Shown: piece after piece, positions 52,615 to 61,386 of the stretch
How positions within the stretch are numbered: position 1 is the first letter of the stretch
Layout of the letters: every line of letters begins with the position of its first letter
Program-made: the position numbers and the translations under genes
Notes under the pieces: generated by a model
The model's database searches: none
The model's input: the letters and a program-made list of their open reading frames with translations, nothing else
What the model was told of the DNA's origin: nothing
Assembly: GCF_900182655.1 (NCBI RefSeq)
Contig: NZ_FXTC01000004.1
Span: forward strand, 62,001 to 126,000
From: Chryseobacterium rhizoplanae
GTDB lineage: Bacteria; Bacteroidota; Bacteroidia; Flavobacteriales; Weeksellaceae
DNA: 64,000 nucleotides
Reading direction: 5' to 3'

Positions 52615-53631
52615 TTATTTTTTAATGATTTTTTTAGAAAATTTATTTCCCTTTATTTCAATGTTGACGGTATAAATTCCCGGGGTAAGATTGCGAATAT
52701 CTATTTTGTTATGATCTAACTGAACCTGCACTTTTCTTCCTGCCATATTGGTAACTTCAACTTGAGTGATTGGTGCTTCTGATTGTATATTCAGAAAGTC
52801 AGTTGCAGGATTCGGGTAGACTGAAATCCTGTTTTCTTCTGCAACAGCTTCTTTAGTTCCCAATGTTGCAACATTTGTAGCGGTTACCATATAATCATCA
52901 AAAGAAGTAATATTGGCTACGGTATTTCCTGAGCTGGCTACTGAAACGAAATCCATTTCGAAAGGATCTACGCCTGCCGCTGCAGGAGTATGCGTTGATG
53001 CGGGGCTATAAGTACTGCCACCAGGAGTTGTCCATGTAACTACTCCAGTCGTTTTATTGAATGTACAGCTCAAAGTAATCCAGGTATTGGGTGGATATGT
53101 AGTCGTAGCAGGTTCCAGATAAAATAAGTAATTCCCGGTTACCCCTGATGATATTTTGGTGTAGTATGCAATTCCGACAATTCGCTGTGTATTGTATTCA
53201 TATCCGGCTCCGAGTAGTGTTTTATGAGTTGTACCATCATAAATCAGTACAGTTCCCCGTCCTACACCTCCTGTAGAACTTCCTGTATAAAGATTAAAAC
53301 TCAGTTTAAGGATATCATTTCCGGAGGTTCTTCCTGCCCAGGCCGTTCCCAGTCCATTTTTCCACATATATTTTGTCACCGGACCACCAGCACTTCCTGT
53401 AAATTGTAAAGATTTTCCATGGGAAGCATCTATATTTACAATCTGTGCTTCCGAATTGGATCCTCCTGCAAAATCTGTATAAAACCCGCCTTGTCCGGGA
53501 GTAGCTGCAGTAATGTCTGTTCCCACATTTCCTACAGTGTACGTATTAAAATTGTCACTTTCCAGTGTCTGGGCATTCAATGTTTGAAATAAAATCAACA
53601 AAAATGCATTAATTGATAGAAAATTTTTCAT
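52615..53631 (-). CDS. T9SS type A sorting domain-containing secreted protein
   Basis: 338 aa. Signal peptide MKNFLSINAFLLILFQTLNA, then a beta-sandwich of about 235 residues (DNFNTYTVGNVGTDITAATP near the start; SLQFTGSAGGPVTKYMWKNG; ITLSCTFNKTTGVVTWTTPG), resembling LamG-like or PEP-CTERM-type carbohydrate-binding jelly rolls. The last 80 residues are a type A sorting domain (VYPNPATDFLNIQSEAPITQ to KFSKKIIKK). Exported and probably surface-attached. Third member of a group with the two paralogs at 54644 and 55778. Confidence 0.9.
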   Translation of the reverse strand: MKNFLSINAFLLILFQTLNAQTLESDNFNTYTVGNVGTDITAATPGQGGFYTDFAGGSNSEAQIVNIDASHGKSLQFTGSAGGPVTKYMWKNGLGTAWAGRTSGNDILKLSFNLYTGSSTGGVGRGTVLIYDGTTHKTLLGAGYEYNTQRIVGIAYYTKISSGVTGNYLFYLEPATTTYPPNTWITLSCTFNKTTGVVTWTTPGGSTYSPASTHTPAAAGVDPFEMDFVSVASSGNTVANITSFDDYMVTATNVATLGTKEAVAEENRISVYPNPATDFLNIQSEAPITQVEVTNMAGRKVQVQLDHNKIDIRNLTPGIYTVNIEIKGNKFSKKIIKK

Positions 53632-53858
53632 ATTTTTATTTTAATTCAGTACCAAACTTACTTCAGTTTAAAAATAGAATCAATACCAGTTAATAGGTAG
53701 ATTTTAACTACTATTTATTAGTGATTAAATGAAGAAAGAACGGTTTCTGCTCATAAGACAACAAAAGTTTTAAAAGGTTGCCTGTGAAATAAAAACATCT
53801 ATCAATTAATGTATTCTTATTGAATCAGTTATCTTAAAAAGATATTAAGGATCAAACA

Positions 53859-54563
53859 TTATGATGGTTTAGTAGCTCTAAACTCTATTTTACTTGGCAA
53901 AACTCTTGGATTCATCTTTAAAATATCCAATATGAGGTTGCCCATATCTTCAGGCTGAATCTTCCAACTGTCTTTTTCTGACGGAATATTTCCGTTAAAA
54001 TGAGTGGCCACCGACCCCGGCATAATAACTGTAGACTTGATATTATATTTCCTTAAATCAATCATTGCAGCCTGTGTGAAACCCACCACTCCGAATTTTG
54101 AAGCATTATATCCTGTTCCGTTTTCAAAGAAGTTGGCACCTGCGAGACTTGAGATGGTAATATAATAACCTTCTGTCTTCTTCAGTTCTTCTACAGAAGC
54201 TTTTAAGGTATAGAAAACACCTGTGAGATTGGTTTCTATCATATCATTCCACTCTTCCGCGGTGAGTTCGTCTACGGGTTTAAATATTCCCAATCCTGCA
54301 TTAGCAATGATATAATCCAGTCTTCCGAACTTTTCAACGGTATATTTTACCGCTTCCTGCTCGCTTTCCAGACTTCTTACGTCAGAAACAATTCCCAAAA
54401 CATTTTCTGAGTATTGTTTAAGTTCTTCTTCCGCCCTCATGACATCTTCTCTTTTTCTTCCTGAAAATGCTACTGATATTCCGTTTTCAAGTAAAATTTT
54501 AGCAATTCCGAAACCAATACCTTTGGTTCCTCCTGTTATATAAGCTGTTTTATTTTCTCCCAT
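53859..54563 (-). CDS. SDR family oxidoreductase
   Basis: 234-aa classical short-chain dehydrogenase/reductase, NAD(P)-dependent. It has the cofactor loop TGGTKGIGFGIAK near residue 11, NAGLGIF near 90, catalytic Ser in ISSLAGANFFENG and the YxxxK pair in GYNASKFGVVGFTQAAMIDL near 151-155, then MPGSVATHF. It resembles 3-oxoacyl-ACP reductase-like general SDRs; the substrate is unknown. It lies between two T9SS cargo genes but has its own direction-matched spacing of 80 bp. Confidence 0.92.
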   Translation of the reverse strand: MGENKTAYITGGTKGIGFGIAKILLENGISVAFSGRKREDVMRAEEELKQYSENVLGIVSDVRSLESEQEAVKYTVEKFGRLDYIIANAGLGIFKPVDELTAEEWNDMIETNLTGVFYTLKASVEELKKTEGYYITISSLAGANFFENGTGYNASKFGVVGFTQAAMIDLRKYNIKSTVIMPGSVATHFNGNIPSEKDSWKIQPEDMGNLILDILKMNPRVLPSKIEFRATKPS

Positions 54564-54595
54564 TGATTCTCGAATTTTAATTCTCTAAAATAACA

Positions 54596-54619
54596 AAAAC
54601 GCTCCAATTGGAGCGTTTT
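54596..54619. terminator. Terminator of T9SS cargo gene at 54644
   Basis: Perfect 24-nt palindrome with stem AAAACGCTCC, loop AATT and GGAGCGTTTT; T run on the minus strand. Confidence 0.8.
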
Positions 54620-54643
54620 ACTGATACTAAGATTTATCAGAAA

Positions 54644-55567
54644 TTATTTTTTTATAAATTTCTCTGTGAAATTTTTCCCCTCCGTTTCTACATTCAGTAA
54701 ATAGGCTCCGGAAGAAAGGTTTCTTACATTCACCTGATCACCGTTTAATGTTACCTCTATTCTTTTTCCTGACATGTCATATACTTCAACATGTTTTACC
54801 TTGTTAGGAGTTGTAATTTTTATCACATCAGTAGCAGGATTTGGATAAATGGATAGCTTCACATCATTTTTAACGGCATCTCTTGTAGATAGTGATGCTT
54901 CATTATTGATTTTGATATTATCAATATAGGCAGAACCTCCATAGTTATCATGCACAAAATCCATTCTGTTAATATTATTGTTACTGAATGGCTGTCCTGT
55001 ATAGATAAGAGCATCATTCACGAAATATTGGATACCTGTAGCAGTAGACACTATTTTCACTCTGTACCATGTGTTGGCATTCCAAATCTGGTTGGTATCT
55101 ACTAAATTATTGGATCCGGCTGTTGCAATTAAAATTTTCCCGTCGTAAGAAAAATCAATATAAGTAACAATTCCTCCAGCCCCAGTTGTACTCACTGTTC
55201 TGAACACAAAATCTGAGCTTGATGAATTTTTTTGGGTAAGTCTTACATCAAATGACTGTGTAAAGCTATTATAGGTTAATGGTGTTGCAAAAGTATAAAA
55301 TCCACCCATAACAGGACTTTGCTGTGGACCATAAGGCAGGTCCGGAGTTATTTTAAAGCTATTTGAACCCTGGCTTGCCATTTCAGCTGATACCAACTGA
55401 CTTGTCAAATATACTGGCGGTACAGCTCCATTATTGGTAGTCACCCAACCTTGCTGGCCATTAATGTTTCCTGCAGTATATCCTTCACTGGCTTCAAAAG
55501 AGATGGTCTGCTGGGCAAAAGATGATATGGAAATCAACGAAATTGCGAAAATGTAAAGTTTCTTCAT
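54644..55567 (-). CDS. T9SS type A sorting domain-containing secreted protein (paralog A)
   Basis: 307 aa from MKKLYIFAISLISISSFAQQ (signal peptide); seven further upstream residues in frame are not needed. The mature N-terminus TISFEASEGYTAGNINGQQG is followed by a jelly-roll domain with VMGGFYTFATPLTYNSFTQS, NTWYRVKIVSTATGIQYFVN and GGSAYIDNIKINNEASLSTR, then a sorting domain (SIYPNPATDVIKITTPNKVK to NFTEKFIKK). It is closely similar to the next gene upstream, so a tandem duplicate. Confidence 0.92.
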   Translation of the reverse strand: MKKLYIFAISLISISSFAQQTISFEASEGYTAGNINGQQGWVTTNNGAVPPVYLTSQLVSAEMASQGSNSFKITPDLPYGPQQSPVMGGFYTFATPLTYNSFTQSFDVRLTQKNSSSSDFVFRTVSTTGAGGIVTYIDFSYDGKILIATAGSNNLVDTNQIWNANTWYRVKIVSTATGIQYFVNDALIYTGQPFSNNNINRMDFVHDNYGGSAYIDNIKINNEASLSTRDAVKNDVKLSIYPNPATDVIKITTPNKVKHVEVYDMSGKRIEVTLNGDQVNVRNLSSGAYLLNVETEGKNFTEKFIKK

Positions 55568-55777
55568 GATATTTTTAGTTTTGAGCAAATATATGTATTT
55601 TAATCAAAAAGGCAAAATCAGCGAATATTTTAAATATAATCAATAATTTAACATAATATATTTTAGCTAAAACAAATAAAGATATTAAACCTAAAGAAAA
55701 GTATCATTTCAAAAAAATCATCCATAAATATGACAGCAGACTTAAAAGATTACAGGTTTTGGGAATCAATGAATAAT

Positions 55778-56698
55778 TTATCTGATGAGTACTTTTTCTG
55801 TAAAATTCTTTTTTTCAGTTGTGATATTAACCATATATACACCTGAAGGCAGCCCTTTTACATCCATTTCACTACTGTTTGTTTCGGTTTTTATTATCCT
55901 TCCTGATTCATCATAGATCTCAATCTTTTTTATTGCACCAGGAAAATTAATATGTATAAAATCACTTGCAGGATTAGGATAAATGGATACTTCTTTTGCA
56001 GTAAACCTAGAATCTTGAATCCCTAAAACCCATAGTTCACTATTCAATTTAATATTATCAATGTAGGCTGTTCCCAACGCATTATTATGCACAAAACGCA
56101 GCTGATCTATATTCACTGAACTTGCGGCAACACCTGTGTAAATAAGAATATTATTAAGGTAATATCTGACATCTGTGGCTGTTCCTACAACTTTTATTCT
56201 ATACCAGATATTAGGCAGCCAGTTTGAAGATATTGGAATCAAATCCTGTATACCGGATATTGTATTAAGGATCTTGAACAGACCGGTTTTATCAAAATCC
56301 AATCTCACTACAAACTGATCATCAACGCTATTTACTCCCTGAAAACCAAAATCAGAGCCGTTGAGCTGCGACATGTTGATATCAAATGATACGGAGAAAT
56401 TGTTGTAAGCAAGAGGAGCCGGCAGGTTATAAAAACCTCCGATAATAGGATCAGACTGGGTTCCGTAGGTGGTTTCTTTGACAATTTTGAGGGAACTGCT
56501 TCCGTCGCTGGCTTTATCTGCACTGATGCTCTGATGGATTACATTTGCAGGAATTCCTCCTGTAGGAGTGCTGATCCATCCTGCCTGGCCATTGATATTT
56601 CCAACGTTGAATCCTTCATTGGACTCAAAGGACACAGTCTGTTGTGCAAAAATACACGCTGATAATAGTAAAAATGCAATTGAGTAGTATTTTTTCAT
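55778..56698 (-). CDS. T9SS type A sorting domain-containing secreted protein (paralog B)
   Basis: 306 aa with signal peptide MKKYYSIAFLLLSACIFAQQ. The domain order is that of paralog A: SFESNEGFNVGNINGQAGWI, IIGGFYNLPAPLAYNNFSVS, NIWYRIKVVGTATDVRYYLN, GTAYIDNIKLNSELWVLGIQ and a sorting domain SIYPNPASDFIHINFPGAIK ending KNFTEKVLIR. The two share length, motif order and spacing, so they stem from a duplication. Probably cell-surface or secreted carbohydrate- or matrix-binding proteins; ligand unknown. Confidence 0.92.
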   Translation of the reverse strand: MKKYYSIAFLLLSACIFAQQTVSFESNEGFNVGNINGQAGWISTPTGGIPANVIHQSISADKASDGSSSLKIVKETTYGTQSDPIIGGFYNLPAPLAYNNFSVSFDINMSQLNGSDFGFQGVNSVDDQFVVRLDFDKTGLFKILNTISGIQDLIPISSNWLPNIWYRIKVVGTATDVRYYLNNILIYTGVAASSVNIDQLRFVHNNALGTAYIDNIKLNSELWVLGIQDSRFTAKEVSIYPNPASDFIHINFPGAIKKIEIYDESGRIIKTETNSSEMDVKGLPSGVYMVNITTEKKNFTEKVLIR

Positions 56699-56860
56699 AG
56701 TAAATCAAGTTTTGTATTAAAAATATAAACTTTCCACGAATGGTGAAATAACTTATTGCAAATAAAAAATAACGCTTTTATTCTCAGTGAATTTAATTTT
56801 TAAAGCTATTAAAAACATCTCTCCACACAGATAAAACAGCTCAATTTTGAGCAAAAAAAT

Positions 56861-56886
56861 AAGGTATCTCTTTCCAGAAATACCTT
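56861..56886 (-). terminator. Terminator of the M20 dipeptidase gene
   Basis: 10-bp stem AAGGTAT-TC/GA-ATACCTT with a 6-nt loop (one mismatch), then ATTTTTTT on the minus strand, 22 bp past the stop. Confidence 0.75.
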
Positions 56887-56908
56887 ACCTTATCTTATTT
56901 TCGTTGAA

Positions 56909-58288
56909 TTACTTTGAATAATTTTCAAAGAACAACGGAATACTTTCAATTCCTTTATAGAAATTAAATAATCCATAATGCTCGTTTGGAGAGTGGATCG
57001 CATCAGAATCCAACCCGAAGCCCATCAATACGGACTTAGCTCCTAAAACCTGCTCAAACATCGCTGTAATTGGAATACTTCCTCCTCCTCTGTAAGGAAG
57101 AACTTCTTTTCCAAATGCAGATTCCATCGCCTGTTTTGCTGCTGCAAATTCTTTGGTATTGGTTGGTAAAACATAAGGCATTCCTCCATGGTGAGGCGTT
57201 ACTTTAATTTTTACGGTATCCGGAGCGATTTTTTCAAAATATTTCGTGAATTTTTCTGTAATTTCCTGAGGAGTCTGGTAAGGAACCAAACGCATTGAAA
57301 TTTTAGCAAAAGCTTTGGAAGGAATGACAGTTTTTGCACCCTCTCCGGTATAACCACCCCAGATTCCGTTGCAGTCTAAAGTAGGACGTATAGATGTTCT
57401 TTCTAAAGTTGTATATCCTTTTTCTCCTTCTATATTGCTTAATCCAATTGATTTTTTGAATTCTTCAGGGTTGTCTTTCAATTTGTTCATATCAGCTCTG
57501 TCTGCATCTGAAACCGTTTCTACGTTGTCATAGAACCCGTCAATTGTAATATGACCATTTTCATCAATCAGATTAGCAATCATTCTTGAAAGAACGTGAA
57601 TAGGGTTTGGAACTGCTCCACCGTAAAGACCTGAGTGCAAATCTCTGTTTGGACCTTCCACTTCTACTTCTACATAGCTTAAACCTCTTAATCCTGTTGT
57701 AACTGTTGGCTGCTCGTTGCTGTAAATATGAGTATCGGAAATTAAGATACAGTCACAAGTTAGTTTCTCTTTATTTTCATTCACCCAGTCTCCCAAGCTT
57801 ACAGAACCCACCTCTTCTTCTCCTTCTAAAATAAATTTAACGTTACAAGGAAGAGCATTGGTTTTCATCATAGCTTCAAAAGCTTTCAGGTGCATGAAGA
57901 ACTGTCCTTTATCATCCGCAGAACCTCTTGCAAAAATAGCTCCTTCAGGATGTAGTTCCGTTTTTTCAATATAAGGTTCAAAAGGAGGTTTTGTCCATAG
58001 TTCCAATGGATCTGCCGGCTGAACATCATAATGTCCATATACCAATACTGTAGGTAAACTTTTATCTAAAATTTTCTCTCCGAAAACAATTGGATAGCCC
58101 TTGGTCTGGCAAACTTCAACATTATCAGCTCCTGCATTTTTAAGGTGTGCCGCCACAACATCTGCACATTTCAAAACGTCATCTTTATACGCCGGATCCG
58201 CAGAAATAGAAGGAATTCTCAATAACTCAAATAATTCATCCACGAAACGCTGTTTGTTTTCGTTAATGTAATTTAATGTCTCTTGCAT
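56909..58288 (-). CDS. M20 family dipeptidase (CNDP-like)
   Basis: 459-aa dinuclear zinc peptidase that probably cleaves dipeptides in the cytoplasm. Zinc ligands are visible as VYGHYDVQPADPLELW near residue 83-98 (His, Asp), GSADDKGQFFMHLKAFEAM (bridging Asp), EGEEEVGSVSLGDW (general base Glu and ligand Glu), SDTHIYSNEQP (Asp), and the final His in DAIHSPNEHYGLFN. The order fits the CNDP/PepV-like group. The 157-bp leader between it and the upstream lipoprotein terminator contains a GC-rich patch (CCCGGCAGGG) but no clear known riboswitch. Confidence 0.94.
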   Translation of the reverse strand: MQETLNYINENKQRFVDELFELLRIPSISADPAYKDDVLKCADVVAAHLKNAGADNVEVCQTKGYPIVFGEKILDKSLPTVLVYGHYDVQPADPLELWTKPPFEPYIEKTELHPEGAIFARGSADDKGQFFMHLKAFEAMMKTNALPCNVKFILEGEEEVGSVSLGDWVNENKEKLTCDCILISDTHIYSNEQPTVTTGLRGLSYVEVEVEGPNRDLHSGLYGGAVPNPIHVLSRMIANLIDENGHITIDGFYDNVETVSDADRADMNKLKDNPEEFKKSIGLSNIEGEKGYTTLERTSIRPTLDCNGIWGGYTGEGAKTVIPSKAFAKISMRLVPYQTPQEITEKFTKYFEKIAPDTVKIKVTPHHGGMPYVLPTNTKEFAAAKQAMESAFGKEVLPYRGGGSIPITAMFEQVLGAKSVLMGFGLDSDAIHSPNEHYGLFNFYKGIESIPLFFENYSK

Positions 58289-58403
58289 TGTAAAAATTTA
58301 TTTTGTTAAAATTAAAAAAAATGCCCGGCAGGGACAAACAAAAAGGCAGGATTTTCCCAACCTTATGCTAATGAGCTTTATAGCCCTCTTTTTTAATAAA
58401 AAA

Positions 58404-58423
58404 TGCCCTGCAAAAACAGGGCA
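58404..58423 (-). terminator. Terminator of the Ala/Glu-rich lipoprotein gene
   Basis: 7-bp stem TGCCCTG/CAGGGCA, 6-nt A-rich loop, T run on the minus strand, 22 bp past the stop. Confidence 0.75.
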
Positions 58424-58445
58424 CTTGTATATTTTGTACTTCTAA

Positions 58446-58715
58446 TTAGTGTTCAGCTTTTGGAGCCTTTTCAGCTTCAGCAGGTTTTGCAGCAGCAGTA
58501 CTGTCTGTTTTAGGAGCTTCAGCTTCTGGTTTTGCAGCAACTTCTTCCTTATGTTCTGCAGCAGCTGCATGTCCGTGACCTTCTCCCTGTGCAGCATCAG
58601 AATATCTTTCTACTCCTTCTTCCAGTTTCAAAGTCCCTTTATTTCCACCAGCTGATACTTTTTTACAACTTACCGCTACTGTTGCAATTGCTAAACATAT
58701 AACTAATTTTTTCAT
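58446..58715 (-). CDS. Hypothetical Ala/Glu/Lys-rich lipoprotein
   Basis: 89 aa starting MKKLVICLAIATVAVSC, lipoprotein signal with Cys17. The mature part begins KKVSAGGNKGTLKLEEGVER and turns into a low-complexity run of Ala, Glu, Lys, His and Pro (GHGHAAAAEHKEEVAAKPEA). It is probably an extended, disordered tether from a lipid anchor. Its codon usage shifts to GC-rich Ala codons compared with neighbours because of composition. No family; single gene with terminator. Confidence 0.7.
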   Translation of the reverse strand: MKKLVICLAIATVAVSCKKVSAGGNKGTLKLEEGVERYSDAAQGEGHGHAAAAEHKEEVAAKPEAEAPKTDSTAAAKPAEAEKAPKAEH

Positions 58716-58851
58716 ATGTAAAATTATTTTTTTAAGATCATATGAAACCGCACTATTTTAATCTATACTGATGTATCCAAACAGCGGCGATTTCATGTTT
58801 AAATTTTTGATTGCCCAAAAGTAAGAAATCCTGCTTTTTTCGGCAACATTT

Positions 58852-59997
58852 TTATACTGATTTTAATATTATTTTCCCTTTTTTGGATTGTGTAAAAATA
58901 AGGTAATGATCTCCCCCATCTTTCAAGCCATATTTCTTCTTGATTTCATCAGGTTTTAAAGGGTAATTTTTTGAAATAATATTAAACTGTTCTTTTTTCT
59001 TAATATTTTTAGAGTCAACCGGTTCCACTTCCAGAATTCTCCCGGGAAAGTCTTTCTTCTTTTCACCGGAGGTATAAAAATGACTGTTAGGATGAAGTTT
59101 TTTCAATCCGAATTTCTGTGAAATTAAATTAAAGATTCCTGCTTTCAAAATAGAGTTATTGGGAATGTAAATGTATTTTTCAGGCTCAGAATATTCTGAT
59201 TCTGCCCTTTCTTCTTCTCCAAATATGAAGGTGAAGCCAGATTCTCCACTCTCAAGGTTCACACAGCTGCAGATGATCTCCTCTGTATTTTTGTTGGATA
59301 AAAAAACAACCACTTCTTTTACATCATTTTTCAGGGCAATAATTTCTATCCTTGAAATATCCGGCAGCACTGATACAAGATATTTAAGATCAATAAGCGG
59401 AGAGAGTTTAATGACTACCTTATCGGAAATAGAAAGTAATGTTTCCTGAATTTCCAAAATATCAGGTGACAGGTCCTCTAAAAGGAAAACTTTGTTTTTT
59501 TGCTGATCTCTTCTGGCGGGATCAAGGTAAATAACATCAAAATGTTCCTGATTTTGTTTCAGGAAATCTTCAAGTTTTTTATTGATAAAATTTGCCTGAA
59601 GGCCTAAAGTATTCCAATTATGCTCAACGATTTCTAAAAGTTCTGTATTCTGCTCTACCAAAGTGACATGATCAAAGTTTTGGGACAGATAGTAGGCATC
59701 AATACCAAAACCGCTCGTGAGATCAATAAATATATTTCCTTTTAAAATTCCAGATTTATATAAAGCTGTTTTTTCGGATGATGACTGTTCCAGATTAAGC
59801 TGTGGCGGGAAAATGATTCCTTCTTTCAAGAGAAAAGGAAATTTTCTCTCTGCCACCTGTTTTCCTTTGATCTGCTGTACAATTTCCTGCATAGAAACCT
59901 CCGGAAATGGTGATTTTTTCAACAGCAAACTATGTAAATCTGTATTTAGATTTGCATTGATATAGTCTTGAATGTCTTTGTTTAATAATTTAACCAC
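58852..59997 (-). CDS. Class I SAM-dependent methyltransferase, THUMP-like
   Basis: 381-aa methyltransferase. A helical N-terminal region (about 80 residues) precedes the Rossmann core with motif I FIDLTSGFGIDAYYLSQNF near residue 90, VTLVEQNTELLEIVEHNW and IYLDPARRDQQK (DPAR catalytic loop). The C-terminal 120 residues with HPNSHFYTSGEKKKDF and KIILKSV are THUMP-like, so an RNA target is likely. The start is unclear: the frame opens at GTG 60006 and GTG 59997, both inside the edge of the 132-bp repeat array. I use 59997; the native start may have been lost to the repeat. Confidence 0.88.
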   Translation of the reverse strand: MVKLLNKDIQDYINANLNTDLHSLLLKKSPFPEVSMQEIVQQIKGKQVAERKFPFLLKEGIIFPPQLNLEQSSSEKTALYKSGILKGNIFIDLTSGFGIDAYYLSQNFDHVTLVEQNTELLEIVEHNWNTLGLQANFINKKLEDFLKQNQEHFDVIYLDPARRDQQKNKVFLLEDLSPDILEIQETLLSISDKVVIKLSPLIDLKYLVSVLPDISRIEIIALKNDVKEVVVFLSNKNTEEIICSCVNLESGESGFTFIFGEEERAESEYSEPEKYIYIPNNSILKAGIFNLISQKFGLKKLHPNSHFYTSGEKKKDFPGRILEVEPVDSKNIKKKEQFNIISKNYPLKPDEIKKKYGLKDGGDHYLIFTQSKKGKIILKSV

Positions 59998-60485
59998 AGA
60001 TGACACAGATTTTCACAGATGTTTATGTTTATATTTCTTTGCATTCAAATGCAGATACATTTCTTTAATTGCCATTCTAAAATTTTACAATTCAGCTGTT
60101 TGAATTGATAAAAACTTATTTTTTATCACAGATGACACAGATTTTCACAGATGTTTATGTTTATATTTCTTTGCATTCAAATGCAGATACATTTCTTTAA
60201 TTGCCATTCTAAAATTTTACAATTCAACTGTTTGAATTGATAAAAACTTATTTTTTATCACAGATGTCACGGATTTTCACAGATGTTTATGTTTATATTT
60301 CTTTGCATTCAAATGCAGATACATTTCTTTAATTGCCATTCTAAAATTTTACAATTCAGCTGTTTGAATTGATAAAAACTTATTTTTTATCACAGATGTC
60401 ACGGATTTTCACAGATGTTTATTTTTTTCTTATCAACTAAAAAATATGCGCAATCATCTACGAAAATCTGCGTCATCTGTGGTTT
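59992..60485. repeat. 132-bp tandem repeat array with terminal inverted repeats
   Basis: Three full units start at 59995, 60127 and 60259, each CACAGATGACACAGATTTTC or CACAGATGTCACGGATTTTC and 132 bp long, and a partial fourth at 60391. Each unit contains GCATTCAAATGC and CAATTCA-gctgtt-TGAATTG hairpins. The far right end (60460-60483) is an inverted copy of the start of the array (GAAAATCTGCGTCATCTGTGG), so the whole 490-bp block has terminal inverted repeats of over 20 bp with two mismatches. The gap has no gene. Confidence 0.9.
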
Positions 60486-60496
60486 TCTTTAGAAAG

Positions 60497-60880
60497 CTAA
60501 TCTAAATTTCCTCTTACTTTCCGAAAAATACTTTTGCTAATATAATCAGTATTAAAGTTAACCAGAATACCTAATTTCAATCCTGTTAGCTTTAGATAGG
60601 TTAATAACTGCTGGTGATGAACGTTTGCTATTTCCGTTACCGCTTTCACTTCTATGATAATTTTATCTTCAACAATTATATCAGCAACAAAACTAGAATC
60701 AATAATGGTATCTCTGAATTTAATTTTCATTGGGACCTGAGTATTCACTTTTAAACCATTATTCTCCAGCTCGCAAGCTAAAACTTTTTCATAAACTTTT
60801 TCCAACAGACCTGGGCCAAGTTCATTATAAACAGAAAATATGAATTTCCTTATATAAAAACTTATCTCATTTTCTTTCAT
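60497..60880 (-). CDS. GxxExxY protein (PD-(D/E)XK_3-like)
   Basis: 127-aa member of the GxxExxY (TIGR04256/PF13366) family, related to PD-(D/E)XK nucleases. The defining motif is GLLEKVY at residues 24-30. Nuclease-like residues are visible: Asp67 in FVADIIV, then Glu77-Val-Lys79 in IIIEVKAV, and the RecB-type QxxxY as Gln91-Tyr95. Function in vivo is unknown; genes of this family are often near short repeats in Bacteroidetes. Here it lies 12 bp from an array with terminal inverted repeats. Confidence in the family is high, in nuclease activity low. Confidence 0.9.
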   Translation of the reverse strand: MKENEISFYIRKFIFSVYNELGPGLLEKVYEKVLACELENNGLKVNTQVPMKIKFRDTIIDSSFVADIIVEDKIIIEVKAVTEIANVHHQQLLTYLKLTGLKLGILVNFNTDYISKSIFRKVRGNLD

Positions 60881-60945
60881 ACCATTTGTATTTTGTGTTT
60901 CATAAATCTACACAAAATCTCATTTGAAATGATTATTCTATCAAA

Positions 60946-61386
60946 TTATCTTTTGTAAAAAATATAATCCGTCAATACCGGAGTTATTCCATTTTGCTTA
61001 AGCAAAGAATTGATTTGTCCTCTGTGATAGGTAGAGTGATTGACTGCATGAAAAAGCATTTCAAAAATACTGTTTTCAAATTTTGTTCCTCTTGAATTCT
61101 GATATTCTATTCTTTTGTCCAGATCAAAACTTCTTATAATATCAATGCTTTTAAGAAAATTTTCATGGTTAATTTCCTCAAGAGATTCAAAAAGATTGAT
61201 CTGCCAGACTTCAAAAGTAGTTTCTCCCAGAATCCGGGCATTCCAGATCTGTTGTGCATTAAGAGTATGATTAATCAGACTGATGGTTTTATCATCAACA
61301 AGTTCTCTGTTTTCAGAAATAACTTTAATCATCTCAACATTGAAATGATAGGTATATTCAAATAAATCAATCAGTTTTTCTTTCAT
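60946..61386 (-). CDS. DinB-like four-helix protein
   Basis: 146 aa, DinB/YfiT-like four-helix bundle, usually metal-binding and found in thiol-dependent enzymes. The first helix is EKLIDLFEYTYHFNVEMIKV; the three-histidine site is spread over the helices, with INHTLNAQQIWNARILGETT near residue 38 and MLFHAVNHSTYHRGQINSLL near 111-120 (the HAVxHxxxHR part is typical). The enzyme activity is unknown. Its start overlaps the stop of the MutA-like gene (TAATG), so it is translationally coupled to it. Confidence 0.9.
   Translation of the reverse strand: MKEKLIDLFEYTYHFNVEMIKVISENRELVDDKTISLINHTLNAQQIWNARILGETTFEVWQINLFESLEEINHENFLKSIDIIRSFDLDKRIEYQNSRGTKFENSIFEMLFHAVNHSTYHRGQINSLLKQNGITPVLTDYIFYKR

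Noticed and set aside
58289-58403. Possible riboswitch in the dipeptidase leader
   Set aside because: A GC-rich patch and small hairpins exist, but no known riboswitch motif could be recognised and the T-rich end is poor.
59995-60425. CRISPR-like impression of repeated CACAGAT motifs
   Set aside because: Units are 132 bp with no variable spacers of constant length; sequence between motifs is itself repeated, so it is a plain tandem repeat.
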